Assembly: GCA_030386875.1 (NCBI GenBank)
Contig: CM059568.1
Coordinates: 30,870,120 to 30,934,119 of the forward strand
Source: Morinoia aosen
Taxonomy: Eukaryota > Arthropoda > Malacostraca > Amphipoda > Talitridae
Direction of reading: 5' to 3'
Length of the DNA stretch: 64,000 nt
Position 1 is the first letter of the stretch, and each line of letters opens with the position of its first letter. The notes below the pieces were generated by a model. The model was given only the letters and a program-made list of their open reading frames with translations, was not told where the DNA came from and did not search any database. This document shows positions 1 to 11,408 of this stretch, one piece after another. The position numbers were made by a program, and so were the translations under genes.

Positions 1-316
1 TAAACTGAAATGCATTCACGAGAAAATCATTAAGTTTTCTTCAAGTAAAATGTCATTAGTGAACTCAAAATGAGGTGATAACAATAACTCGTGAACACCA
101 AAAAAGCTACAAAAGGCGATGAAATTATTCTAGAATGAAACTACACTTGCCAAAAATTAGTTTTTCGCAGCAACAAATGGAACATAGATGTGCAACACCT
201 TGCTGATACAGTTTACACAAAAAATTGAGAAATTGAATTATGCTCTCTGCTAACACAGCACATATATTCACACTGTTAATGTTAGTTCAAATTCTCTAGC
301 CACAACAAAAGCGATC
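1..316. other. Mo25 intron sequence, no feature seen
   Basis: This stretch lies downstream of Mo25 exon 5 on the minus strand, inside the intron before the missing last exon. I searched both strands for the conserved C-terminal part of Mo25 and for repeats and found neither. It ends at the TTAA that flanks the next element. Confidence 0.5.
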
Positions 317-320
317 TTAA

Positions 321-1144
321 CCCGCGCACGGTCGCGCATCCCTCAGAAAAGTAGTCAATTTACCCGCGTTACTCTGCCGTTCCCTGTTCACTTACCGTAA
401 TAGGCAGAGATGTAAAAATATGAAGTAATGAGTAAAAAATGTTGCTTTACACTTTGATGTTGTCAGATTTTTGATAACTTGAACCGTTTCTTTGTAATAT
501 GGAGTCAAACTCCGTAGATTTTTGCACAACATTGCTTCAAAGAGATCAATGGCCATTTTTGTGTTTTGGGAACAATGTAATGTTTTTCACTGCTATTTTA
601 TGCAGAAAATCCTTCCAAACCTGCTGATGTTTTTATTTTTCCTCTACAACAATTAGAAAAAAAGTTATGACCATTTATGTCTACTAGGTGTTATCCGTTC
701 TTCGTTTTAGTTCCTACATAAATGCATGTTTGCATGTCTGGTTATATTACTGTAAGTATAGTGTTTCGAAACTTGTAATTTTCACACAATATGAATAAAA
801 TACTGCTCTACACGCTACTGACTTCAGATTTGTCTTATTTGCCATTTTTACGAAATAAGGCGAAATAAGGCCCTGAGTAGTTTCGCTGGTAACTGAGGCT
901 GCCACTGACTGTTCGCACGCACACCCTCTCACGGTCGCCTCATTTACCACACTGACTGTGCTTACCCCTCCCAACTTCCAAGTGGTTGGAGCTCTGCCTT
1001 AACCCCCACAACGTGGGGGTTTCTGGCTCCAGCTGTGTAGCACTCGCTGAGACGATCATTTTGGTGTATAACAACTTGGGGTTATGCCTTACGTCTGGCA
1101 ACCAGTGAGCCTGGTAAATGAGGCGACCAGTTACAGTGCGCGGG
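321..1144. mobile_element. TTAA-flanked DNA element (piggyBac-like remnant)
   Basis: The element starts with CCCGCGCACGGT and ends with the inverted sequence ACAGTGCGCGGG, and TTAA stands directly outside each end (317-320 and 1145-1148). TTAA target duplication with a C-rich inverted terminus is the mark of piggyBac-type insertions. No transposase can be read inside. The internal part holds a loose direct duplication: similar stretches occur around 440-480 and 785-830. It is probably a non-autonomous or internally deleted copy inside a Mo25 intron. Confidence 0.6.
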
Positions 1145-1148
1145 TTAA

Positions 1149-3105
1149 GAGAACAAAGAGAAGAGACCATTTAGTACCGCATGTAGAAAACGGGGAACCT
1201 ACACAAAAAGAGTGTTCCCACACAGGATACTCTGTGCATAGAAACAGCCTGTTGCAAAGGAGGAGAAAGAAAAATCAAAGAAAAGATAGCAGACAAGGGA
1301 TGCAAACCGATAGAAGCCAAGTGGGCACAGAAGATAGAACACCTAAAGGCCTTAAGTTCGGGAACCTCACAGTATCCCCCCTGGTTGTGGCAAGCAGCAT
1401 AGGATAGGCAAACCCAACTAACCAAAGCATGTCGTAACTATACCCTCCGATAGTCAGCTCATACACTAAAAACAACTTTACTGTAACACAACATTCCATG
1501 AAAATTACAGAGTGATGTCATATCAGGCTCCCAAGCAGAAGCGGGACTCATACTACGTGGACTGTAATAAAATCTTAGCCCTTACGTGTAGTAACTTACC
1601 TCATCATGTGAACCATGCCTTTTTTTACTAAAATTCGATTATTTCTGAGCTAACAACACTCAACAAAATATGAAGGGCCAATGCATGCTGAAATGCTCTA
1701 CGTTAAAAACATGAAAATCAAAACGCAAAACGTTACATTGCAGAAATGCAAAATAAGGCATCAGAAAGCTGCCATATTGACGATCACCAGTTGCTTTGAC
1801 CAGGCAATTCAAGATGTTGAGGGTCGAAAGAGAGAAATGAACACATAATAACAGCCATAATAGCTAAAGACATCTTTAACCCTCTCGACTCGATATTAAC
1901 ACTCAAGACTAAGTTGGCGTGTGCTTCCACTTCGGGGATAGAAGTATAATTTTAAAGCAATTAAATGGTTACTTTTTTGGATAAATACCAAAATATAGGA
2001 TAATCAATATAACTTTGGAAACACATTTTATGAAATAACAAAAACCATTTTACTTCAATATGTATCAATTTCCACTGAGCACTAACCCTAAGATTCGGGG
2101 AACAAATTTATCTGAATTCATACTTTTTCAATGAACCCTAATAACATTTTTCTGGAATTTCTTTGTTAACTGATCAGTGAAACTAAAAATTTAATTCATG
2201 ATTGTCAGGCTTTTGTCGAAGATGCCGACTTGTGCCTATATAATTTAACAGGAGGGAAAATAATTCTCCTCGCATAACTAAACTCATCACAGATACTTGA
2301 GAAGCATATGTCCGTCTCAGATTTGAAAATTTCAACAGCTCGAATTCCATTTCGGCTCTAACTTTCGACGCCTGCATTACTAGAGTGAAAAGCTCCATAG
2401 CTAGAATTCGTTTGGCTCTAAATACTCGAAGCTTGATTAGCTCGTAGCTTATTCATCTGGACTCAAATTTCGAAAGCTTGAAAAACCAGCTCAAATCTTC
2501 AAGCCGTGTAACCAGATCGGACTCCGAAAATTACCGAATAAGTCGCATCCGGAAAAACCTGTGGGCAATCCCCAACTAAATAAATTAAGTCAGCAAAACC
2601 TGACTTACTATTATCCCTGAAGATATCAGGAAGATCCCCCCGGGATAAGAAGGACCAATCTAATTAATTCTCAATCGGGCAGAAACAGGAATCGCCCACC
2701 TGACTATTATCGTCGGCTCCAAAGAAGGACCAGCCAAATAAATAATCTATAACTGGCACCCAACGTGGATCTGCCGAAACAACTATCAAACTTTTGGCGC
2801 CCAAGAGGATACAGCCAAACCAAATATTTAACAATGATATACACCTCGAGAACATTTTCCTTGGCCAATGGTACTATTTTTTGCTCTGGTATAGGGCTAA
2901 TAAATTTCTAGAAAGCACATTCTCTTCAGCATAAATCAGCAAGTTCATGCATTGAGGGAAAAAATACTCGCATTGAAGCAATTTCACTTTCATATCAGAA
3001 TTTTGCTCATTTTTTCCATTGTATATCTATCTAAAAGAATGTTAGAGGGCATAAGACAATTAGATGTTAGTTTAAGCCACCCTTTTTGTTAAAAAAAGCG
3101 TTCTG
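1149..3105. other. Mo25 intron with weak repeat traces
   Basis: No gene is recognised. Bases about 1150-1290 resemble the start of the ~280-bp repeat at 3106 (a shared 'accatttagta' block and a shared 'gtgcatagaaacag' block), so a decayed relative may lie here. At 2754-2771 and 2795-2809 there are sequences resembling retroviral-type primer-binding sites (TGGCACCCAACGTGGATC and TGGCGCCCAAGAGGA), but no LTR was found next to them. Confidence 0.35.
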
Positions 3106-3385
3106 AAGAGAGGAAGGCACCATTTAGTATGGAGATTAAAAGAACGCAGAATCTATGTAGCAGGTGCATAGAAACAGTAAGTTGGGCAAGAAGTTTATGA
3201 AACAAAATAAAAGCTGAAAAAGAAAGTAGTAGGAAAAATGTGGTTCTAAACATAACAAAAACCTTTCATTTCAACAAAAAGAAGCCCTACTTAACTCTCA
3301 GCTCAAGCTCTTGCACATTTTCCCCATGGGAGCGCTAATTACCATAGATACAATAGCTGTATCCTCCTGAGGGGGGCAGGGCATC
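3106..3385. repeat. ~280-bp dispersed repeat, copy 1
   Basis: This block matches 16563-16855 over its length with scattered changes and small indels. Shared landmarks are 'aaggcaccatttagtat' at the left end, 'catttcaacaaaaagaag' in the middle, and 'gggagcgctaatt' followed by a small hairpin (GATACA, short loop, TGTATC) at the right end. No A/B-box tRNA head was found, so it is called a repeat rather than a SINE. The right end lies about 18 bp from the 5' splice site of Mo25 exon 5. Confidence 0.6.
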
Positions 3386-3403
3386 AGAAGTAAGAAAGCA
3401 TAC

Positions 3404-3673
3404 CTTGAAGACATGGAAGGCCTCAAATTGGATGTTCCTGCTCTTCTCCTTGAGCATGGTCATCATGAGCTTGAGGTTGTCAGGGTTGCTGATGTACCGC
3501 TTCATGACGTTGAAGTTGTGCCGGTCGAGCAGCAGCTCACCGAGCAGCTTCAGAGACTGGCGCCGGGTGACGTAGTTGTCAGAGTTTAGGAGCTTCTCGT
3601 AGTCGCGGAATACCTGATCATAGTTGGTCTCCAGAAATTCCGCACATAATCCTTTGTGCTTCGTCAAGAGTTC
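3404..3673 (-). CDS. Mo25 coding exon 5 (residues 188-277)
   Basis: The acceptor is TTTGCAG|GAACTC and the donor is AAG|GTATGC, both phase 0, with 90 codons. It carries [18 protein letters not shown] and [14 protein letters not shown], the most conserved part of the family. A dispersed repeat begins only ~18 bp into the following intron. Confidence 0.95.
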
Positions 3674-6600
3674 CTGCAAATTAACACTTCATTTAGTTGA
3701 TTGCAGCAAAATTCCAATTAATTCAATGCTATTTCGCTTGCGAGTCATTGCCTCCTATAAAAAGTGGAATCATTAATGAAATTATTGCGCAATATCAGAA
3801 CTTGGCTACCAAGAGACAAGCTCTGGAGACAGTAAATCTTCAGAAACCTCTATTCATATTACAACTACCTTTGTTCCATCGTACCTTAAACCTTCATGTG
3901 AACATAAGAAATTAAGAGTAAAGTTGAGCTCCAGGCACTACCACAGTTATAGTTGACTGCTGATAAGTAACTGTCACCACCCGGTTCATTTATCATCAGA
4001 GAAACAAGTAATTCATGATTATGCAAACTGACGTTAAGTTAGCATATGATTTGATTGGTTACACGAGGGTAGATTAGGTCTAGATAGATTTTGTTAGGAT
4101 ACGTTTGGTAAGTCAAGGAAAAAAGTAACTTTTTCACGGGTCTATTACTGCATTCAATAATAAAGTTGAGAGTTTAGAAGGTGAGATACAGCGCTCCAAG
4201 TGCTCAGCTGAGGACAGCGTGCTATAGGAGATGTTACGATGTGGATACTTAGAGCAAAAGAGAAGGAAGCAGCCATAAACGTGCCAAATACTATGGTACT
4301 TAACAACACTGTGGTAAACAAAAGCTTCAATTGAGAAAATATGCAGACAACTTGTTATTTTCTTTGGTATAACTTGGAAAAAAATGACACATGAACAATA
4401 ATAATTTCTACATACTCATGAACATCTGAATATCTTACGTACACAATTTAAAAAATAGGACATATCATATAATCATAAATTTACAAATTAAAAAACAAGT
4501 AAGGTAAATACTGGCAGAAGTACCTCAAGAGCAAGCTGAAGTGGGATAACTTTCTCACCTTAAATGTAGAGAAGGCATCAGAGGCAATATCAAAAGTAGA
4601 GACCTCAACATATTTGAAGAAGTTATAGAAGAGCTTCGAGTTGAGCACAATGCGAGTGAGCGCCTCGTGGCGCGCACACTCCCTCAGCATCGTGCCGCAG
4701 TGCAGGGCCACGTCGGGCTGCTCGTACCTGCACACCACAGGCCATACACGGGTTGTGACGAGTGCTCACCTCTTCTTTCTTCATGTCAACGAAATGATTC
4801 TATTGAAATCCTAACACATACTTCTGCAGCGTCTTCTTATCTCAGAAACAGTCTATGTGAACCTAAGTACAACAGTGCTCTAATGATTCTGTGCACTTTC
4901 TCTTTTCTAATGGCTGTGTTAACATTCCTACAAAGATTTCTTTTCAAAACTATGCTTCTATTTTGTGATTATGGGACATATACATATAATCTCAGCATTT
5001 CTTCCACAAATGATGCATAGCATACTGGTTCACAAATTATTACAAAAACCCACCATAATCTGGGGTAGTTCATGAGTTGAGACAACATTGCATGCAACAA
5101 TAGCTCTTCTATCAGCTGACATTAAAGCTGTCCAATTGTAAGAATGTAGGACACCCAGAATACCTTTTTTTATACGTAACTTGAAAATTCTGCTGGGATT
5201 TTTCATATACTTTACAAGGGTAAGCACTTTCTTCAAAGTAAAATACATTGTTAAAGAAATAAGGTAAATTACCAAGCTTTAGTTTCAAAGAAATTCTTCC
5301 TTACAGTACACACAGTCACATTTTTCAGGTTTTTGCACCAAGAAGTAATACCTGTGCATTCTAAGACGTTTAGTTTAACCAAGAACAAGTGAGGAAACTG
5401 GTGTAATCCAACTACCTTCCTTCAACACACGCCAATAGCATTCCACCACTGCAAGCCTTCCACCTGTGAGGCCACCTCTCATGAGGATATGTCACAGCCT
5501 TAGGTTATATTGAGGCCAGAGAACACAGCCCTCATAACTATCATGTGCATAAATTGGATGCCTGCTGACTTGAGAGGCCACAACCTGCACCAGATCTGGC
5601 TGAGACCAACACACACCCGGTGATGAGGGTGTACAGGATCTCCGGCTTTGTACAGAGGTACTCGACAGTGGGAGAGCGGGTGCCAATTTGCCGGCGCAGG
5701 ATGTTGTTGAAGATTTGAGATACGTCCTTCTTGCCCTGGAAGCATAAATGATATTTCTGAACAGGTTTTCAACTTGAAAAATAATGAATGCAAACAATTA
5801 TGAACAATCTAATTTATATTTTGAATTTTTTTACTTTTTGTAATTTTTCCATCATACATTCTCTTTCCACATTGACCAGAATACTGAATGTTTTACACCT
5901 CACCAGAAAAACTTTAGGATCCTCAAAGCTTTATTTTATTAATTAAACATCACTGTCAGGATATTTAGTTACTGTAAATAACGTTGTTCATTGTAGACAA
6001 TTATAATCCCATAAAATTTCATTATTTGAAATTTCAATGTTTTAACAGTCTAGCAATAAGAGAAGTCATCTTGAATTGTAACTGCACTTGGTTTCTTAGA
6101 AATAACATTGTCATATCTGAGGAGGTAACTGCACTGAAATTCTGCCCAGAACATTTCATAGAACAAGTACACAAGTGACAAGGTGATGTTACTTCACAAA
6201 TTTTGAATCAAATTATACCTTGGAAATGAAGTTTATGTAAGATGATCAGTTGATTCCACCACTTCTAAATGATCAATTTGCCCTCCTCTTTCTATATTCA
6301 AGGTTAGGTTTGCATGAGTTTTAGTTTTTGTTTTGAAATTTTTGATACACATTCAAGGTTTTGTGTTATAGCTAATAATTCTCCCCTCTACATGATTAGC
6401 CAATTAAAACTTTTATTATGTCTTTCCGTAAGTACTCATGAAAGAAACCTCAAAAACACTGCCAGTCAAAATTAAGCTTCAAGATTCCCAAATTATTCTT
6501 GTTGTCAATCTTGTTTCTTTATTCATGAATATCCGAGTTCCACACCAGCAGAAAGTGATGCACAAACTTACCAGACTAAAACTTGAAATATCAGCCAATA

Positions 6601-9193
6601 ATTCAAATACAAATTTTCACAAACACATTCACATAATCATTTATTATCTTTACATGCATTCATTTCTTGGCTCACCTGAATACAGCTCGTGCCATACACC
6701 CAATTCATAGATAAGATACTTTATTGGTAGAAGCTTTCTAATAACAATACAGGGGTCCTAGGTTTACCATGGAGATCTGTTCTTATGCTGTTGTAACTCA
6801 AATTTTAGTGCAAATCAGACCACACCTAAATACAGTAGGTAAGTACAAGACACCAGTCTCTCAAATAACCTACTGCAGTACAGTATGTATATTAAAGTTA
6901 TGACCTAGGACGTAACAAAACACTTCTGACATGAAAATACAACTAGGGCTAAAAAAACATATGGAAGACATATATAAAATACAAGACCAAAATCTTCTAT
7001 CCCTGATGGTGTCCTATCCACGAAATGTTATAAGTCGGTACTGTCGTTAACTGAGGACCCTCTTTACTGTCTTTTTGTTCTGAATTAGCAAGAAAACATC
7101 AAACAGATATATTGAGATTTATTTAAGGTCCCACAAACAATACATTTTCAAGGATAGGTAAAGCTATATTTATATTTGATATTCATGAAGAATTTCCACA
7201 GCCAGAGCAGAGCACACAACTAGAATTTCACCTCTAACCATTTTGGCTTGTTTTGTTACCTTCTTCACAGAGGCATTCCCAGTAAAATACAAAGAACATG
7301 CTTGTACTACATATTGAAACATGAAGATGGAATTTAGCTTGCATGCTTAACATAATCTGAAAATATTTGTCTAACCACAACAGAACTAGACAATTTTACA
7401 CCTAGTTTTAGGTCAACATTTAAGCAGTAAAACAAAGACTGTACCTCAAAGTCTATTCTATGAAGGTTGGAGATGAGTAGGAGCAGGAGGTTGGTGTTGT
7501 AGCATTCTTGAGACAGCTGGGACACAACAATGTCGGTTGGTGGGTCTGAGTCACCGGAGCCATAAAGCATCGTCTTCATCTGGCTCAAGCATTTGCTGAT
7601 GTCTTCCTGAGCCTAGAATATTAAGTGAGAAGCAGAGTTATACATATTAATCTGCAGCCATGAACCAATCTCCATCAGCATTCAACAATAACTAACACCT
7701 AGAGGGCAAATGAATATGGCTAAGAGAGGTTAGTTTACATTCTAAAAGAGTATTATTATGACTTCCATGAATTTAGTGTGCTCCTACTTTAGTGGAACAA
7801 GCAAACTTAGTTGTACTATATATAAGAATTCATTTATGTGCAAAATATTTGTCATAAATCTGTACTACAGATCGTATTACATCTGTATCTGTACTATGTA
7901 GAACCTTGAAACCTCCTGTGTATCACATATTTAGTTGCAAGTGACACACATCATTATACTACATATGAAAAACAAAAAATAACACTGACATGAAAATGCA
8001 TTTCAGACTATTGAATAAAGAACAAATACCAAAAACTAGAAGATACGAGGCGTGTCCGTAAAATAAGTTCCACGGGCTGCCGCTGGTGCTAGGATCGTTT
8101 CTATGCGCGACCAGGCAACAGAGGCAGGTTGTTTGGTTCCTCCACTCCAATCCCTTACCAAGCCAGCGTCGCTGCGACGTTTAGTCTTGGCTCAGCAGCC
8201 GTCAGCAATGGAGCTTCCTCATGCGTCTCCCGCCAGCTGCCTTTGAGTAGCTTAAATGTTCAGTCAAAATCTTGTCAATTTGGGTTTTGCTGACCTCCGG
8301 AATCTTTTTGCACAGCTCCCGAACTGAAATTGGTCGATCCTCAAGCAATGCCGCTTCGACTTTGGCAACTGTTTCGTCAGAAACCAATGGCCGCCCTTCA
8401 CGGGCTTCGTCGTGGACGTCTGTTCGGCCATTTTTAAAGTCCTTGATCTATCAAATCTAAAGACTAAAGGCCAAGACTAAACGTCGCAGCGACGCTGGCT
8501 TGGTAAGGGATTGGAGTGGGGGAACCAAACAACCTGCCTCTGTTGCCTGGCCACGCATAGAAACGATCATAGTGCCAGCGGCAGCCCGTGGAACTTATTT
8601 TACGGACACGCCTCATATAATGATTCAACATAATTAAGTATATCATGAATTTCAAAACTCTTTACCTTTACATGCAGGCACACCATCCCTTTTCTATGTC
8701 ACACAATCCTAACTTCATGCCTTCATTCATAAGGATTAGCAAACAAAAATATGGACAACCTAGGCTTTCACAACAGAAGAATCAGAATTGATTTTAAAAT
8801 GCTAAGTCAACACTTGATATGTCAAGCTCCTGAGTGTAGAGAGTGCGCTTATTTGTGACTCCAGTAGATTAGCATTGAAACCAATATCCTTCACTGTACT
8901 ATTAATCTTCCTTCATACAGTTCTGTTAAAGATTTTAAAAGCAAAGCACATCCTAATCAAATGAAGTGTTGCCCACTACTTGCTTATAATTCATGGGCTG
9001 ATCAACCCACTTGAAAACTTTTGTAATTCACAAAGAATCTAACAAATTACACCTAAAACTAATTCAAAAGAGTTTTTGGTAAACATACCTTCTCAGCCTT
9101 CTTGTCTGACCGCTCCAAAGAGGTGAGGGCCTCCTTGAGGGCCCGTACAACCTCAGGAGGGTTCTTTGGAGTCTTGCTCCCAAACAGAGGCAT
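3404..9193 (-). CDS. Mo25/CAB39 scaffold protein, 3'-incomplete, five coding exons
   Basis: Exons join as 9193-9089, 7612-7445, 5735-5617, 4727-4559 and 3673-3404, giving 277 residues that follow the Mo25/CAB39 family closely from the first Met (MPLFGSK) to the FEAFHVFK block. The family is normally about 340 residues, so the last ~60 residues must be encoded to the left of the window. Mo25 is a cytosolic helical-repeat scaffold. It binds the pseudokinase STRAD and stabilises active LKB1, and it also activates germinal-centre-type kinases. All seen junctions have GT donors and AG acceptors, with intron phases 0, 0, 2, 0 and 0. No frameshift or stop was found, so this looks like the one functional host gene here. 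The surrounding introns are loaded with transposon remnants. Confidence 0.95.
4559..4727 (-). CDS. Mo25 coding exon 4 (residues 131-187)
   Basis: The acceptor is GTGCAG|GTACGA and the donor is AAG|GTGAGA. It encodes the [13 protein letters not shown] and [18 protein letters not shown] blocks, strongly conserved in Mo25. With exon 3 it adds exactly 288 nt. Confidence 0.95.
5617..5735 (-). CDS. Mo25 coding exon 3 (residues 92-131)
   Basis: The acceptor is TTCCAG|GGCAAG and the donor is ACCGG|GTGTGT. It encodes [20 protein letters not shown] followed by the conserved [13 protein letters not shown]. The exon ends in phase 2; joined to exon 4 it restores a Gly-Tyr-Glu that the family shows at this place. 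Confidence 0.95.
7445..7612 (-). CDS. Mo25 coding exon 2 (residues 36-91)
   Basis: The acceptor is TATTCTAG|GCTCAG and the donor is GAG|GTACAG, both phase 0. The 56 codons include the family blocks [13 protein letters not shown] and [20 protein letters not shown]. Confidence 0.95.
8046..8615 (-). mobile_element. Deleted mariner element with 146-bp inverted repeats
   Basis: The terminal inverted repeats run 8046-8191 and 8470-8615 and are nearly identical. A TA dinucleotide flanks each end (8044-8045, 8616-8617), the target duplication of the Tc1/mariner superfamily. The outer ends begin gaggcgtgtccg. The ~280 bp between the repeats keeps part of a mariner transposase on the minus strand. The rest of the transposase is gone, so the copy could only move with help from another element. 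Confidence 0.85.
8202..8447 (-). pseudogene. Mariner transposase fragment (paired HTH region)
   Basis: Reading from 8447 leftwards gives a helix-turn-helix linker with [12 protein letters not shown], which contains the GRP motif between the two DNA-binding helix-turn-helix units of mariner transposases. It is followed by [20 protein letters not shown] and then ILTEHL, the second unit. After LSYSK the similarity ends at a deletion and the frame runs into the right inverted repeat. The catalytic DD(34)D domain is absent. The fragment lies antisense to nothing: Mo25 is also on the minus strand, so it is spliced out with intron 1. Confidence 0.8.
9089..9193 (-). CDS. Mo25 coding exon 1 (residues 1-35)
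   Basis: The ATG at 9193-9191 opens [20 protein letters not shown], the usual Mo25 N-terminus, so the start is secure. The donor reads AAG|GTATGT in phase 0. The exon is 105 nt, exactly 35 codons. Confidence 0.93.
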
Positions 9194-10300
9194 TTTGGTG
9201 GTAGAGAAGAGAAACACCGGTGGCAACACAGCCGGAGATTTTATGCAGCTAGGCTAGCAGCGTTATTTTATGTGAAGCATAAAGCTAATAAAAATTAGAA
9301 GGAGGAGTCAAAACAATTGAAATAAAACTGAAAATCTTGAAAGGTCAAAATAATTATAGTAACATAAATAAAAACACAATAAATACTTAGAAAGTTAACT
9401 TTAATACCTAAATAGTGAAGTTTTAATAAGTTAGCATTCTGGTCAAGTGACAGGAAAGAGACAAATGGTTTAGGAAATAATTCCTCAACAAGGATGTTGC
9501 CTTGTTATGATCATAATGAACAGCTAGTTAAGAATGAGTCATGCCAGAGGCAGTGCCCAAATGTGGAACACAATCACTGGGTTTGGATAACACAACACTC
9601 AGCATCAAAATTTACTTTCCAGGTTTAAAACAACTCCAAGGTACAACTGAAGAAGCTCTTTGCATAATCAGTGACTCTTTGGATTACGTTTCATAAAAAG
9701 TTATGAAAATAATGTGAAAAATTTTTACAACAGAAAAATAATACTGACAAAGAAATAAACAAAAAATGCAGGTTACCAAGGTTGGTTCAGCTTCAGTTAT
9801 TTGCAGTTTTATCTACTTGGATAATAAGTGTGGATGATAACTCTATTTTAGGCTGAGACAATTTGTCCAAGGTAGGTTGGTGGTGCACTGCAAAAAGATA
9901 AGTACAAAATTATAAATTCATTTACATATTTAACCAAATTTGAGGCCATTATAAGTGATACTTTCATTAGAATACGCTGAACTGGTTACTTGGATACAGA
10001 AAAAATTGCAGTATATAAGACTCGAGCAACATTCATAATTGAAATAAAATAATCCAGAAAACCTTCAACAATGACAAGACACATTGCCAGTATATGCCAC
10101 AGCTCAACAATCCTACCTACTACACATTGCACACCTCACTTATTGCTTTTCTCTTCTCTCTGCCTAAAATAATCTGCTTCAACTGCTAAAAGAAGTGCTT
10201 TTTGTACACAAGAACACATTTCTTCTGGGATTACTTTGACTTTGTTACTATCAACTCCTGAATTAATGCCATCAGTTCCTTTCTTGAAATCCTATCAAGA
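9194..10300. other. Mo25 5' UTR and upstream DNA
   Basis: The bases just above the start codon (about 9194-9240) are more GC-rich than the surroundings and are likely 5' UTR. Whether an upstream noncoding exon exists cannot be decided from this sequence. The remainder to 10300 is AT-rich and I see no gene or repeat in it. Confidence 0.4.
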
Positions 10301-10535
10301 TAGGGTACTTGCAGGTTATCTGTCACCACTTTTAATTTAGGATCTCCTTTTGATGCTAAGGTTGAGTTAAGTTAGGTTAGCTCAGTAAAATTATTATTAC
10401 CTTTAGGTAAAATTTAAAAATAATAAAAATTATCAATAATTTAAATAAGCTAACCTAACTTAACCTAACCTTAAAATCAAAAGGAAACCATAAATCAAAA
10501 GTGGTGACAGATAACATACAAGTACCCAAGATAGT
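10301..10535. repeat. Hairpin MITE-like inverted repeat
   Basis: Two ~80-bp arms (about 10301-10384 and 10447-10535) are inverted copies. Both carry a 'gggtacttg' outer block, 'gttatctgtcaccac' and an inner 'gttaagttaggttagct'. The ~60-bp loop is AT-rich. The pattern is that of a small foldback or MITE. No target duplication is obvious. Confidence 0.6.
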
Positions 10536-10834
10536 AAAATATTGGTTAGGTCAAAAAATTCCAACCACCACGTAAGCAATCTTCAGCCGACTAAGAGAAA
10601 GGACCATTAAGCATAGAAAAATTACATTTTGATCAAGCTAAAGCTCCACAACTTAGCTAGGTTATGTTTCCACATCAAGGCCTAACTCTTAGATGATCTG
10701 CAGTTGGATCTTAGACTGAAAAGAGCTAAAAATCTATCTTTCAGCAAATAATAATAGAATAATGCAGAAATAAGCAATCAGAAAAAAGACTGATCAAGTG
10801 AACTATTAGCTTGAATGATCAAAATATCAATAAT

Positions 10835-11058
10835 AACACTTTGACTGCAACATGAGCCACTGCTGGCACACAGAGGGAACTTTCCGAATTCTGCTGACCG
10901 ACCAGCAATCCCAAACTCAATTTTTATAAATGCCTAATCATAACTAAATGAAGGCGCAATCCAGTTTATGTTTGCTATTTTCAACCATGCTTAACTCAAC
11001 TCACTGTGTTTGAACTGAACATTAAACTTTACGTATACCTGCTGAAGTCAAAGTGTTG
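10835..11058. mobile_element. Small inverted-repeat element, relative of the TTAA MITE
   Basis: The ends read AACACTTTGACT and its inverse. The middle ('atccagtttatgtttgctattttcaa') matches the middle of the TTAA MITEs at 12144-12358 and, inverted, 23920-24140. It is an older, decayed member of that family; the TTAA flanks are no longer clear. Confidence 0.45.
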
Positions 11059-11200
11059 AGAAAAACATGTTTTCAACTATTTTTGATATTTTCATTTTTC
11101 AAGTGAAAAATCTTCCTTATTCAATTGAATAAAAAACATTTTTCACTGACATATATTCAATTGAGTTTTCATAAATGGAGTTCCAATGCCTAATCACTAT

Positions 11201-11408
11201 AGTTAATAACACAATAAAGGTAATCACCCAAAAATATTAGCGGGACTGGAATAGTGAAGACTTAAATCGAAATGCAGTTGACATTAGTTTCAATATGGCG
11301 GCCAAAGTAGAACAGTAGCAAAACCGAAGGAGTGAATACCGTGGTTTTAACATCATAATATTTTTATAACCTAATATTTTTGGGTGATAACCGTTATTGT
11401 TATTAACT
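11201..11408. mobile_element. 208-bp MITE with 37-bp inverted repeats, intact copy
   Basis: The left end starts agttaataacacaataaagg and the right end is its inverse, both containing the block 'cacccaaaaatatta'. A second copy of the same element lies at 11992-12139 joined to 22243-22302. The internal sequence ('tcaatatggcggccaaa') is shared by both copies. Confidence 0.65.

Larger units (their letters stand above)
3674..7444. other. Mo25 introns 2-4 (gaps between exons 2-5)
   Basis: The spans 3674-4558, 4728-5616 and 5736-7444 are AT-rich introns between the exons listed. I found no further coding sequence, RNA gene or clear transposon in them. The open frames that occur are short, unrelated to known families and overlap splice sites. 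Confidence 0.6.
7613..9088. other. Mo25 intron 1
   Basis: This AT-rich intron separates coding exons 1 and 2. Its only recognisable content is the mariner-type element at 8046-8615. The flanks 7613-8045 and 8616-9088 show nothing else. Confidence 0.6.

Noticed and set aside
1084-1407. 107-residue open frame across the end of the TTAA element
   Set aside because: It crosses an element boundary, shows no recognisable domain and overlaps equally long frames on the other strand.
1-3300. Possible last coding exon of Mo25
   Set aside because: I looked on the minus strand for the conserved block that follows FHVFK and for the acidic C-terminal motif and found no match. The exon must lie outside the window.
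10367-10482. Telomere-like (TTAGG)n because of repeated 'taacctaac'
   Set aside because: The motifs are irregular and form the inner arms of a hairpin MITE; there is no tandem array.
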